Source: CAYZYK01 sp964482615 (lineage in GTDB: Bacteria; Patescibacteriota; Minisyncoccia; Minisyncoccales; CAYZYK01). From it: a stretch of DNA of 64,000 nucleotides. Within the stretch, counting starts at the first letter, position 1, and each line of letters starts with the position of its first letter. The stretch lies in the NCBI GenBank assembly GCA_964482615.1, contig CAYZYK010000001.1, forward strand, positions 8,915-72,914, in the 5' to 3' direction. Positions 7,111 to 14,814 of this stretch are shown here, one piece after another. The position numbers and the translations under genes are program-made. Under the pieces are notes generated by a model. That model was not told the origin of the DNA. It ran no database searches and saw only the letters and a list, made by a program, of their open reading frames with translations.

Positions 7111-7544
7111 TGAAAAAAAAAGAGAAATTAAAAGAATTATTAAAGAAGAGTCAGAAACTATCCAAAAGGAAAAAAGAAGCAATTTTAATTTTAATAGTTG
7201 CTATCCTGGCATTAATCCTTGGTTATGTCTGGTTAAAACAAACCAAACAAAGACTAGAAGAATTCAGAAAAGAAGATTTAAGAGGAGAATATAATATTTC
7301 ATCAATTAAAAAAGAAATAGAGAAGAACTTTCAGGAAATAAATCTTCCGGATATTGGGATAGAGAAAGAGAGAGTAGAAAGATTAAGAAAATTGATAGAA
7401 GAGAACCCAGAAGAGGCAGAGCTTTTACTTGAAAGAATAAAACAGGACCCCGAGAAAACAAATCAATTAATAGAAGATTTTGAAAAATCTTTAACAGAAA
7501 ACGAAGAGAAAAGCTCTGTTGAAAACGAACTAAAAAAAGAATAA
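7110..7544 (+). CDS. Membrane-anchored coiled-coil protein, unknown function
   Basis: The 144-aa product starts with a Lys-rich cytoplasmic segment, then one hydrophobic helix at about residues 24-43 (ILILIVAILALILGYVWL), then a long charged region dense in Glu, Lys and Arg that should form a coiled coil. I do not recognise a family. It overlaps the upstream MBL gene by one base and ends 2 nt before gyrA, so all three are likely one operon. Confidence 0.7.
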   Translation: MKKKEKLKELLKKSQKLSKRKKEAILILIVAILALILGYVWLKQTKQRLEEFRKEDLRGEYNISSIKKEIEKNFQEINLPDIGIEKERVERLRKLIEENPEEAELLLERIKQDPEKTNQLIEDFEKSLTENEEKSSVENELKKE

Positions 7545-7546
7545 AA

Positions 7547-10018
7547 ATGGTAAAATCTACAGAACAAAAAAACAAAATAGGCGAGGTTAAAGAGAGGAGA
7601 ATAACAGAGGAGATGAAAGAAAGTTACATTGATTATGCAATGTCTGTTATTATTTCAAGGGCTTTACCCGACGTAAGGGATGGATTGAAACCTGTTCACC
7701 GTAGGATTCTTTATGCTATGTACGAGATGGGACTGAGACACAATGGCAGGTTTAGAAAATCAGCTACTGTGGTTGGTGACACCTTGGGTAAATACCACCC
7801 TCACGGCGATGTAGCAGTTTATAATGCTCTAGTAAGAATGGTACAAGATTTTTCATTAAGATTGCCCCTTATTAGCGGCCAAGGAAACTTTGGGTCTCTT
7901 GATTCTGATCCCGCAGCCAGCATGAGATATACAGAGTGCAGATTATCTCCAATTGGCGAGGGAATGTTAGCAGATATTGAAAAAGACACCGTTGATTTTA
8001 TAGATAACTATGATGGAACAAGAAAAGAACCCGTTGTTCTTCCTTCTCCCGTTCCTCAACTTTTATTAAACGGAGCTTTAGGAATTGCTGTTGGAATGGC
8101 AACCAGCATTCCTCCTCATAATCTATCTGAAATATGTAATGCTTGTTCTCATCTTATTGACAATCCCGATACTGAAACCTCAGATCTTTTTCAATTCATT
8201 AAAGGGCCTGATTTTCCTACTGGGGGAATAATTTACAATAAAAAAGGAATGATTTCTGCTTACTCCCAGGGCAAAGGAAAGATTGTTTCCAGGGGAAAGG
8301 CTGATATAAAGAAAAAAAAGAAAGGTGGCGCTCAAATTGTGATTACTGAAATTCCTTATCAAGTTCAAAAGTCCAGCTTGGTTCAGAAAATGGCTGATTT
8401 AGTTTCCAACAAGAAGATAAAAGGAATAAGAGATATTAAAGATCTATCTGACAGGGAGGGTATGAGAATTTTGATAGATGTTAAAAAAGGAACTTCCCCT
8501 CGCAGGGTTTTAAATCGTCTCTACAAATTCACTGATCTTCAAAAGAATTTCTACTTGAATATGTTGGCTTTAGTTGATGGAATCCAACCCAAAATTCTTT
8601 CTTTAAGCGAAGCTCTCAATTACTTTATTGAGCATCGAAAGGAGGTTGTGAAAAGAAGAACTAAATTTGATTTGGAAAAAGCTAAGACAAGAGCTCATAT
8701 TCTTGAAGGATTAAGTATTGCCATAAAGAATATTGATAATGTTATAGCAACAATTAAAAAATCATCTAACAGGGATAAGGCAAAAACTAACTTAAAAAAG
8801 AAGTTTAAACTTTCCAACAAACAAGCAGAAGCTATTTTACAGATGAGGCTCCAATCTTTGGCCAAGCTTGAGAGAGAAAATATTGAGAAAGAACTTAAAG
8901 AAATAAAAGAAAAGATTAAAGAGTTAACCACTATTCTAAAAAGCAAAAAGAAAATAAAAGGAATTATTAAAAAAGAACTTGAAGAAATAAAGAAAGAATA
9001 CGGCGATGAAAGAAGAACAGAAGTTATTATTGGAGGAATAAAAGAAATAAAAGAAGCAGATCTAGTCCCCCTTCAAGAAACCATTATTACTTTAACCGAA
9101 GGAGGTTATATTAAAAGATTAAAGCCCGGAACCTATAAGATTCAGAAAAGGGGAGGTAAAGGAATAATAGGAATGAAAACTATGAAGGGTGATATAGTAA
9201 AACATTTTGTCTCGGCCTCAACCCATGATAAACTGCTTTTTTTCACCGACACAGGAAAGGCCTTTCAAACTAAAGTTTATGAGATTCCAGAAGGGAAGAG
9301 GGTAGCCCGAGGAAGAGGATTGGTTAACTTCTTGGATATTTCACCAAGAGAAAATGTACTTTCTTTGGTTCCCTTAAAGAAAGAAGAAGAGAAGGGGATA
9401 AAATATTTGGTTATGGTCACCAAAAATGGTAAAATTAAGAAAACGAAATTAGAGAAATTTAAAAACGTCAGAAGAACTGGAATCAGAGCTATAAAGTTGG
9501 GAAAAGGAGATTTGGTAAGAAAAGTCGTAAAAACAACAGGAAAAGATGAAATAATCTTAATTACCAAGAAAGGAAAATCAATAAGATTCAAAGAAAAAGA
9601 AGTAAGATCTATGGGAAGGGCAACTTATGGCGTAACAGGAATAAAACTGAGAAAGGGAGATGAAGTCATAGGTATGGATGTTATTCATAAAAAAGAAGAC
9701 AAAAAGACAAAGAAGAAAAAATCAGTATTGGTAGTTACAGAAAAAGGTTATGGAAAAAGAACTAAACTTTCAAAGTACAGGACCCAAAAAAGAGGTGGAA
9801 TAGGAATTAAGACAGCAAATATTACCAAAAAGACAGGAGAGATAGTTATCTCCAAAGTTCTGAGTTCAGAAGAGAAAGATCTGATTGTTATTTCTCGAAG
9901 AGGTCAGGTGATAAGAATTAAAATTAATTCTATCTCAACTCACAACAGAGCCACTCAGGGAGTAAGAATAATGAGATTGAAAGAAGGAGACGAGGTGGCT
10001 TCTGGAACCTGTATCTAA
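7547..10018 (+). CDS. gyrA: DNA gyrase subunit A
   Basis: GyrA is the DNA-cleaving subunit of the type IIA topoisomerase that introduces negative supercoils. The 823-aa protein has the winged-helix cleavage domain with catalytic Tyr128 in MRYTECRLS, a coiled-coil tower in mid-protein, and a C-terminal six-bladed propeller. The GyrA box is present near residues 531-538 (QKRGGKG), which separates it from ParC. At the quinolone-determining positions equivalent to E. coli Ser83 and Asp87 it reads HPHGDVAVYNALV, that is Val and Asn. No gyrB is in the window. Confidence 0.96.
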   Translation: MVKSTEQKNKIGEVKERRITEEMKESYIDYAMSVIISRALPDVRDGLKPVHRRILYAMYEMGLRHNGRFRKSATVVGDTLGKYHPHGDVAVYNALVRMVQDFSLRLPLISGQGNFGSLDSDPAASMRYTECRLSPIGEGMLADIEKDTVDFIDNYDGTRKEPVVLPSPVPQLLLNGALGIAVGMATSIPPHNLSEICNACSHLIDNPDTETSDLFQFIKGPDFPTGGIIYNKKGMISAYSQGKGKIVSRGKADIKKKKKGGAQIVITEIPYQVQKSSLVQKMADLVSNKKIKGIRDIKDLSDREGMRILIDVKKGTSPRRVLNRLYKFTDLQKNFYLNMLALVDGIQPKILSLSEALNYFIEHRKEVVKRRTKFDLEKAKTRAHILEGLSIAIKNIDNVIATIKKSSNRDKAKTNLKKKFKLSNKQAEAILQMRLQSLAKLERENIEKELKEIKEKIKELTTILKSKKKIKGIIKKELEEIKKEYGDERRTEVIIGGIKEIKEADLVPLQETIITLTEGGYIKRLKPGTYKIQKRGGKGIIGMKTMKGDIVKHFVSASTHDKLLFFTDTGKAFQTKVYEIPEGKRVARGRGLVNFLDISPRENVLSLVPLKKEEEKGIKYLVMVTKNGKIKKTKLEKFKNVRRTGIRAIKLGKGDLVRKVVKTTGKDEIILITKKGKSIRFKEKEVRSMGRATYGVTGIKLRKGDEVIGMDVIHKKEDKKTKKKKSVLVVTEKGYGKRTKLSKYRTQKRGGIGIKTANITKKTGEIVISKVLSSEEKDLIVISRRGQVIRIKINSISTHNRATQGVRIMRLKEGDEVASGTCI

Positions 10019-10031
10019 TTAACTCTATATT

Positions 10032-10544
10032 ATGCTTAACCCAGAACAGGTTTTAAATAACCTTCAGTTAAAAGCAAATATGTCAGCTACAGAATTTGGT
10101 TCTGGAGCTGGAGGATTCAGTATTCCCCTAGCTAAAAGACTGAGACAGGGAAAGGTTTATGCTTTGGATATTCTAGAAGAGAAACTATCTGCTTTGAAGA
10201 ATAAAGCAACCTTAGAAAAAATAGCAAACATTGAAACTATAATTTGTAACTTGGAAGCAGAAAAAGGATCTACCCTGCACAGAGAAAGCCAGGACATAGT
10301 TTTAATACCTAATATTTTGTTTCAAGCAGAAGATGAGGAGTCTATGATGAAAGAAGCTAAAAGAATCTTAAAACAAGGAGGTGAACTCCTTGTTTTAGAT
10401 TGGAAAAAAGAATCTCCGCTTGGTCCCAGAGAGGGGAGAATTTCAAAAGAAGAAGTTAAAGAAATTGCAGAGAAAATAGGCTTGAAACTAAAGAAGGAAT
10501 TTTCACCGGGTGATTACCATTATGGTTTGATTTTTACAAAATAA
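10032..10544 (+). CDS. Class I SAM-dependent methyltransferase
   Basis: This 170-aa protein has the Rossmann methyltransferase core: motif I EFGSGAGGFS at about residues 21-30, an acidic end of strand 2 (VYALDI), a motif IV-like stretch IVLIPNILFQ, and the later GGELLVLDW strand, in the style of the UbiE/Methyltransf_11 group. It lacks any recognisable substrate-specificity domain, so the substrate is unknown. It follows gyrA by 13 nt, and a promoter inside its 3' end drives the first pilin gene. Confidence 0.8.
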   Translation: MLNPEQVLNNLQLKANMSATEFGSGAGGFSIPLAKRLRQGKVYALDILEEKLSALKNKATLEKIANIETIICNLEAEKGSTLHRESQDIVLIPNILFQAEDEESMMKEAKRILKQGGELLVLDWKKESPLGPREGRISKEEVKEIAEKIGLKLKKEFSPGDYHYGLIFTK

Positions 10545-10556
10545 TTAATTTATAAT
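10527..10556 (+). promoter_or_regulatory. Leaderless-type promoter for the first T4SS-pilin gene
   Basis: TTGATT (10527-10532), an 18-nt spacer and TATAAT (10551-10556) are followed by only 6 nt before the ATG at 10563. The predicted transcript therefore starts at or next to the start codon. Confidence 0.6.
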
Positions 10557-10562
10557 ATATTA

Positions 10563-10892
10563 ATGAAAAAATTAATTCTTCTTTTAATAATATTGACCGG
10601 TTTATCATTTTTTTCATTTACCGAAGCCGTTAAAATAAAGAACCCTTTAAATGTTGACACTTTTGACGATCTCATTGATGCAATCGCGGGAATAATTGAA
10701 TTAATTGTTGGTTCTCTGGCTGTTTTAATGTTAATAATTGCTGCGATTTATTTTATTACAGCAGCAGGGGATCTCAACCAGATTAGCCAAGCAAAAACTA
10801 TGGTAAAATATGCCATAATAGGAGTTATTATTGCTTCTATGGCCCGAGCTATAGGGACCGTAGTTGAATCTCTTTTAAAAACAGCTCCCTAA
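10563..10892 (+). CDS. T4SS-pilin-like (VirB2/TrbC-like) small membrane protein, copy 1
   Basis: This 109-aa protein has a signal-peptide-like N terminus, a short extracytoplasmic linker, and two hydrophobic helices joined by a small basic loop (AAGDLNQISQAKTMVKYAI). That is the layout of VirB2/TrbC-type conjugative pilins and of the T4SS_pilin family seen in Parcubacteria. It is the most divergent of nine tandem paralogues: the loop reads GDLNQISQAK rather than the G(D/E/N)PxKxxKAKK of the others. Whether the copies build a filament is inference; no T4SS ATPase is in the window. Confidence 0.75.
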   Translation: MKKLILLLIILTGLSFFSFTEAVKIKNPLNVDTFDDLIDAIAGIIELIVGSLAVLMLIIAAIYFITAAGDLNQISQAKTMVKYAIIGVIIASMARAIGTVVESLLKTAP

Positions 10893-10910
10893 GTTATTAA
10901 CAGCGCCCTG

Positions 10911-10939
10911 TTGATAAGTTTCTTAATATCCTCTAAAAT
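10911..10939 (+). promoter_or_regulatory. Promoter for T4SS-pilin copy 2
   Basis: TTGATA (10911-10916), a 17-nt spacer and TAAAAT (10934-10939). A weak hairpin (AACAG-CGCC-CTGTT) ending the previous gene overlaps the -35. The leader contains AAAGGTCG at 10957-10964. Confidence 0.55.
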
Positions 10940-11003
10940 ATTACAATATAAAACCTAAAGGTCGAAATAAAGATTTTATAAATTACAAAAATAAATATTA
11001 ATC

Positions 11004-11324
11004 ATGAAAAGAATAATATCTACCTTAATTCTCAGCAGTCTATTGGCTTTACCTGTCGTGGCTGCAGCTCAAATTGGAGAACCCTCCCCACCCACTGACA
11101 TTATTGCTATTCTTCAGACAATAAAATCAATAATCTGGGCTGCCTTCACTGTTTTTGCTATCATTATGTTTATTTATGCTGGAATACTTTTCTTTACCGC
11201 AGGTGGTGATCCCGAAAAAGCAGCCAAAGCAAAAAGCGCTGTTATTTTCGGTGTAGCTGGAATAGCAATAGCTGTGTTGGGATATGGAATAGTTCAGATC
11301 GTTATGGGTATTATGGGTGCTTAA
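11004..11324 (+). CDS. T4SS-pilin-like small membrane protein, copy 2
   Basis: 106 aa: a signal peptide ending near VVAAAQ, a linker IGEPSPPTDI, then two hydrophobic helices around the basic loop GGDPEKAAKAKSAV. The first 200 nt are identical to copy 3 (11465-11664). Differences are confined to the loop, the start of helix 2 and one late residue (Met/Ile). It has its own promoter and is followed by a large hairpin at 11355-11398, so it is probably transcribed singly. Confidence 0.78.
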   Translation: MKRIISTLILSSLLALPVVAAAQIGEPSPPTDIIAILQTIKSIIWAAFTVFAIIMFIYAGILFFTAGGDPEKAAKAKSAVIFGVAGIAIAVLGYGIVQIVMGIMGA

Positions 11325-11354
11325 TACTGAATTTAAGCTAATTTTTCTAACAAC

Positions 11355-11398
11355 AATGAATTCTAAGCCATGATTTTGAAGGTGGCTTAGAATTCATT
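11355..11398 (+). terminator. Perfect 16-bp hairpin after pilin copy 2
   Basis: AATGAATTCTAAGCCA (11355-11370) and its exact complement (11383-11398) flank a 12-nt loop. The downstream run (TATTATG) is only weakly T-rich, so it may stabilise or process the pilin mRNA rather than terminate it. Confidence 0.6.
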
Positions 11399-11464
11399 TA
11401 TTATGTATAATAGATTATAATAAAAGTCGAGTACCATCATTATAATAAGACACAAAGAAAAATC

Positions 11465-11785
11465 ATGAAAAGAATAATATCTACCTTAATTCTCAGCAGT
11501 CTATTGGCTTTACCTGTCGTGGCTGCAGCTCAAATTGGAGAACCCTCCCCACCCACTGACATTATTGCTATTCTTCAGACAATAAAATCAATAATCTGGG
11601 CTGCCTTCACTGTTTTTGCTATCATTATGTTTATTTATGCTGGAATACTTTTCTTTACCGCAGGCGGTAATCCAGATAGCGTTGCTAAAGCAAAAAGCGC
11701 TGTTATCTTTGGAGCAGCAGGAATAGCAATAGCTGTGTTGGGATATGGAATAGTTCAGATCGTTATTGGCATTATGGGTGCTTAA
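11465..11785 (+). CDS. T4SS-pilin-like small membrane protein, copy 3
   Basis: 106 aa and nearly identical to copy 2. The signal peptide, linker and first helix are the same base for base, while the loop reads GGNPDSVAKAKSAV and helix 2 begins FGAAGIA. The clustered differences between long identical stretches look like gene conversion or a very recent duplication with local change. The leader contains AAAAGTCG at 11422-11429. Confidence 0.78.
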   Translation: MKRIISTLILSSLLALPVVAAAQIGEPSPPTDIIAILQTIKSIIWAAFTVFAIIMFIYAGILFFTAGGNPDSVAKAKSAVIFGAAGIAIAVLGYGIVQIVIGIMGA

Positions 11786-11822
11786 AAGAGAAGTAACACA
11801 GAGAATTCAATTGAAGTTGAAT

Positions 11823-11851
11823 TTGACAAATTTCAATTCAAAGATTAAATT
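11823..11851 (+). promoter_or_regulatory. Promoter for T4SS-pilin copy 4
   Basis: TTGACA (11823-11828), a 17-nt spacer and TAAATT (11846-11851). The leader of about 85 nt carries AAAGGTCG at 11889-11896. Confidence 0.55.
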
Positions 11852-11943
11852 TAGAGAATAGAAAATAATTTTAAATTTTTGGTATTCAAAAGGTCGCTAA
11901 ACCCTGTTAAGGTAAAATTTAAGCTATAAAAATAAAAGAGAAC

Positions 11944-12270
11944 ATGAAAAGATTACTGTTATTTTCGGTTATTGTTTCTCTTGTGGGATTACCTTTGGTG
12001 ACGGCTGCTCAAAACCCCCCTGGTTCAGGTTGGGCGTCAAGCTTTAGTGATATGTTTAATAATGTGATAGCTGAAGTATGGTTGATTTTCGTTGCTCTTG
12101 CTATTGTCCTGTTCATTTATGCGGGTGTTTTGTTTCTGACAGCATCCGGGAATCCAGAAAGAATCACCAAGGCGAAAAGCGCTTTTTTGTGGGGTATAGC
12201 TGGTGTTGCAGTGGCTATAATTGCTTTCACAATAATTCAACTTGTGGGAAATTTGTTGGGAGCTTATTAA
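11944..12270 (+). CDS. T4SS-pilin-like small membrane protein, copy 4
   Basis: 108 aa with a signal peptide (ending LVTAAQ), a Ser/Gly/Pro-rich linker, and two hydrophobic helices separated by ASGNPERITKAKSAFLWG. The KAK-x-A-x-x-WG pattern of the loop and second helix is shared with copies 5, 6, 8 and 9. It is flanked by its own promoter and a strong terminator, so it is a single-gene unit. Confidence 0.76.
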   Translation: MKRLLLFSVIVSLVGLPLVTAAQNPPGSGWASSFSDMFNNVIAEVWLIFVALAIVLFIYAGVLFLTASGNPERITKAKSAFLWGIAGVAVAIIAFTIIQLVGNLLGAY

Positions 12271-12325
12271 CCAGAGATAAGAGATATAGAATCCCTGTTT
12301 AAAAAATTTGTTTTAATAAAGAATG

Positions 12326-12370
12326 AATAAGCTCTAATCCATTATAATTTTTGGATTGAGCTTATTTTAT
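12326..12370 (+). terminator. Terminator after pilin copy 4
   Basis: AATAAGCTC and AATCCA (12326-12341, one bulged T) pair with TGGATT and GAGCTTATT (12352-12366), followed by TTATT. Confidence 0.65.
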
Positions 12371-12399
12371 TAGACAAGATTTTTCTTTTAAGATAAAAT
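12371..12399 (+). promoter_or_regulatory. Promoter for T4SS-pilin copy 5
   Basis: TAGACA (12371-12376), a 17-nt spacer and TAAAAT (12394-12399), directly after the previous terminator. The leader contains AAAGGCAG, a variant of the AAAGGTCG motif of the other pilin leaders. Confidence 0.5.
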
Positions 12400-12445
12400 A
12401 GAGGAAGCAAAAGGCAGAAATCAAAGATCTAAATAATATTTTAAG

Positions 12446-12760
12446 ATGAAAAAAATATTGATTACTTTAATATTATTAAGCATCTCAATATTTCCCTTGG
12501 GAGCTGAAGCCCAGATTATTATAGGTAATATTACTTGGCCTCAGCTTGTGCTTGGTCTTACAACAGCTATGTGGTCTGTTTTTGTTGGAGTTACAATAAT
12601 AGCCTTTTTATACGCTGGTATATTATTTCTTACTGCCTCGGGAGATCCTCAGAAAATCGATAAAGCAAAAAAGGCGGTTATCTGGGGAATTGCTGGAGTA
12701 GCAGTAGCTTTTCTTGCTTATACTATAATTAATATAGTAGGATATATGTTGGGGGCTTAA
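12446..12760 (+). CDS. T4SS-pilin-like small membrane protein, copy 5
   Basis: 104 aa: signal peptide to about residue 22 (ending GAEAQ), linker, helix 1 (VFVGVTIIAFLYAGILFLTA), loop SGDPQKIDKAKKAVIWG and helix 2. It starts a closely spaced run of pilin genes (gaps of 41, 18, 33 and 56 nt follow) with no obvious terminators between them, so copies 5-9 may be one transcript. Confidence 0.76.
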   Translation: MKKILITLILLSISIFPLGAEAQIIIGNITWPQLVLGLTTAMWSVFVGVTIIAFLYAGILFLTASGDPQKIDKAKKAVIWGIAGVAVAFLAYTIINIVGYMLGA

Positions 12761-12801
12761 ACCCCTTAAAGTCAAAGAAACTTTAATCTAAAAGATAAAA
12801 G

Positions 12802-13113
12802 ATGAAAAAAAACTTATTTCCCATATTTTGTTTGGTATTTTTAATAATCCCCGCAATCATGTCTGCTGCTGTAGTCAGCAGTGGAAGCTCAAGTTTAGAC
12901 AAAATAATTATAGGTGTTGTAAATGCGGTAGCCGCTGTAGCTACTGCAGCAGCGGTTATTAGTCTTCTTTATGCTGCAATACTTTTTCTTACTGCTTCTG
13001 GTGAACCAGACAAAATTACAAAAGCAAAAAAAGCTTTTCTTTGGGGTATAGCTGGTGTAATAATAGCAATTATAGCAAGCTCTATATTTACTATAGTTGG
13101 CTATTTTTTATAA
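12802..13113 (+). CDS. T4SS-pilin-like small membrane protein, copy 6
   Basis: 103 aa with a signal peptide, a Ser/Gly-rich linker (VVSSGSSSLD), an Ala-rich first helix (NAVAAVATAAAVISLLYAAI), the loop SGEPDKITKAKKAFLWG and a second helix. No charged extracytoplasmic domain is present, so most of the mature protein would be membrane-embedded or packed in a filament. Confidence 0.76.
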   Translation: MKKNLFPIFCLVFLIIPAIMSAAVVSSGSSSLDKIIIGVVNAVAAVATAAAVISLLYAAILFLTASGEPDKITKAKKAFLWGIAGVIIAIIASSIFTIVGYFL

Positions 13114-13131
13114 AAATAAAAAAACCAAGAG

Positions 13132-13521
13132 ATGAAAATTAAAAAAACTTTCTTTTTTCTAATCTGTGTTTTTCTTTTCTCTTTGCCTTTTGTAACTAAT
13201 GGGTTAGATATTCAAGAGACAGCGCCAGGACCCAAGCATTGGGCTTTTGTAGAGAGCGGATTGGCTAACATATTGAGTTGGGTTGCCACTATTGTGGTTT
13301 TGGGATTTCTTGTTTACGCTGCTATTTTGTTTGCTATAGCAGCAGGGGAACCAGACAAGATTTCCAAAGCAAAGAAAATGTTTCTTTATGCGATAATAGG
13401 AATAGTGGTGATCCTAATAGCGTTTATAATTAGAATAATAACAAGCGAAACATTTAAAAACTTTACTTGGGAATTCAATGCTTGGGAGCCTATAAAAGAT
13501 TTTTTAAAAGGTATTTTTTAG
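13132..13521 (+). CDS. T4SS-pilin-like small membrane protein, copy 7
   Basis: 129 aa, the longest copy. It has the shared architecture with the loop AGEPDKISKAKKMFLYA, plus a C-terminal tail of about 30 residues (TSETFKNFTWEFNAWEPIKD) after helix 2 that the others lack. The DNA for the loop (13339-13377) is identical over 39 nt to copy 8 (13771-13809), although the surrounding helices differ, which suggests local sequence exchange. Confidence 0.75.
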   Translation: MKIKKTFFFLICVFLFSLPFVTNGLDIQETAPGPKHWAFVESGLANILSWVATIVVLGFLVYAAILFAIAAGEPDKISKAKKMFLYAIIGIVVILIAFIIRIITSETFKNFTWEFNAWEPIKDFLKGIF

Positions 13522-13554
13522 TCTTAATAAATCTTTAATTTTTTATCTCTAATA

Positions 13555-13896
13555 ATGAAAATTGAAAAATATTTTTCTGTATCTATCCTCCTAATGATTT
13601 TTTTACCTTTATTACCCGCTGCAGTCATGGCAGCTTGGGGAATACAGGATGCACCTACTGCAATAGATAGCTGGAATAAAATAGGTAACGCTATTCTCCT
13701 TCCAATTTACGCTATTGCTGTGGCAACAATAGTAATCATGTTTTTTTACTCAGCTATTTTGTTTGCTACGGCAGCAGGGGAACCAGACAAGATTTCCAAA
13801 GCAAAGAAATCGTTTCTCTGGGGATTAGTTGCCGTGATTGTTTTGATTATTGTTCCCGTTATAATCACAATAATGAGAGAGATAACAGGCATTTAA
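13555..13896 (+). CDS. T4SS-pilin-like small membrane protein, copy 8
   Basis: 113 aa: signal peptide ending near AAVMAAWG, linker, helix 1 (YAIAVATIVIMFFYSAILFA), loop AGEPDKISKAKKSFLWG and helix 2. It shares the 39-nt identical loop block with copy 7 and is next to copy 9. Confidence 0.75.
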   Translation: MKIEKYFSVSILLMIFLPLLPAAVMAAWGIQDAPTAIDSWNKIGNAILLPIYAIAVATIVIMFFYSAILFATAAGEPDKISKAKKSFLWGLVAVIVLIIVPVIITIMREITGI

Positions 13897-13952
13897 CCTT
13901 TAATCAAAAAATGTTAGATTTTTTAAAAAGATTAACTAAAAGCTATTTAAAT

Positions 13953-14252
13953 ATGAAAAAGACTTTACTCTTTTCAATTATTCTTGTTGTTCTGGTCTTT
14001 CCTCTTGTAACTGATGCTGTTGATGTTACTCCGATTAAAGAAAAAATAGAAAGCGTTTCGGATGTAGCTTGGACTATTGCTGGTACACTTGCTGTTGTCA
14101 TGCTTATTTATGCTGGAATTTTATTTGTTACAGCAACAGGAGAACCAGAAAAACTAGGGAAAGCAAAAAAAGCTTTCATTTGGGGTATTACGGGATTGAT
14201 TCTAGCTATTTTAGCTAATACGATAGTAAGTATGATAGTAGATAATTTATAA
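13953..14252 (+). CDS. T4SS-pilin-like small membrane protein, copy 9
   Basis: 99 aa from the ATG at 13953. The frame is open back to 13911, but only the later start gives the MKK signal peptide seen in its paralogues. It has helix 1 (WTIAGTLAVVMLIYAGILFV), loop TGEPEKLGKAKKAFIWG and helix 2. It is the last of the array; tRNA-Leu follows 11 nt after the stop and a symmetrical terminator closes the unit. Confidence 0.75.
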   Translation: MKKTLLFSIILVVLVFPLVTDAVDVTPIKEKIESVSDVAWTIAGTLAVVMLIYAGILFVTATGEPEKLGKAKKAFIWGITGLILAILANTIVSMIVDNL

Positions 14253-14263
14253 GCAAAAATTCT

Positions 14264-14344
14264 GTCCCTGTGGCGGAATGGCAGACGCGCGTGGTTTAGG
14301 ACCACGTCCCGCGAGGGGTGCAGGTTCGAATCCTGCCGGGGACA
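14264..14344 (+). tRNA. tRNA-Leu (UAG)
   Basis: A class II cloverleaf: acceptor GTCCCTG/CGGGGAC, anticodon stem CGTGG/CCACG with loop TTTAGGA (anticodon UAG), a long variable arm (TCCCGCGAGGGGT) and a TTCGAAT T loop. CCA is not encoded. It lies 11 nt after the last pilin gene. Confidence 0.95.
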
Positions 14345-14346
14345 CA

Positions 14347-14374
14347 AAAAACCCAGTTAACTAACTGGGTTTTT
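14347..14374. terminator. Bidirectional terminator between tRNA-Leu and hsp20
   Basis: AAAAACCCAGTTA (14347-14359) and TAACTGGGTTTTT (14362-14374) form a perfect 13-bp stem around a 2-nt centre, with A and T runs on both sides. It serves the plus-strand tRNA and the converging hsp20. Confidence 0.85.
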
Positions 14375-14394
14375 AGAATTGAGAATTCTCATTT

Positions 14395-14811
14395 CTATTT
14401 CACATCTATCTTCTGTTTTTCTTCTTTTTGAAGTTTGGGTAATTCTACTTTGAGGATTCCATTTTCCATTGAAGCATCTATCTTTGAAGTATTTACGTTT
14501 TGGGGTACTATTATTTTTCTTGAAAAAGGACCCCAATAGCATTCTTTGTAAAAATATTTTTTATCATCTTGTTGAACGGGATTTTCTCTACTTCCTTTTA
14601 TAATCAACATATCTTTTTCAACAGAAACATTAATATCCTTTGTTGATATTCCCCCAACAGCAGCTAAAACAACAAAGCTTGAGTCAGTCTCATAAACATC
14701 GACAGCTAATTTTCCTTCTGGCTGAAGCCAGGACTTTTCTTTCCCTCCCTCTTTCTTACCGGAGGAAAGTTTCTTTTTTGGTTTTGATTTTGTTTTCTTC
14801 GAAAAAAACAT
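14395..14811 (-). CDS. Small heat-shock protein (Hsp20/alpha-crystallin)
   Basis: 138 aa with a basic N-terminal arm of about 30 residues, then an alpha-crystallin domain at about 33-130 (LAVDVYETDSSFVVLAAVGG, INVSVEKDMLIIKG, FSRKIIVPQNVN) ending with the GILKVELPK motif, the family's GVLxIxxPK signature. Such proteins hold unfolding proteins in an ATP-independent way. It is the last gene of a minus-strand run after prsW, 3 nt downstream of it. Confidence 0.88.
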   Translation of the reverse strand: MFFSKKTKSKPKKKLSSGKKEGGKEKSWLQPEGKLAVDVYETDSSFVVLAAVGGISTKDINVSVEKDMLIIKGSRENPVQQDDKKYFYKECYWGPFSRKIIVPQNVNTSKIDASMENGILKVELPKLQKEEKQKIDVK

Positions 14812-14814
14812 AAT

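Noticed and set aside
10563..14252. Pilin array as a CRISPR or simple tandem repeat
   Set aside because: The repeats are whole protein-coding genes with diverged sequence; no short direct repeat with regular spacers is present.
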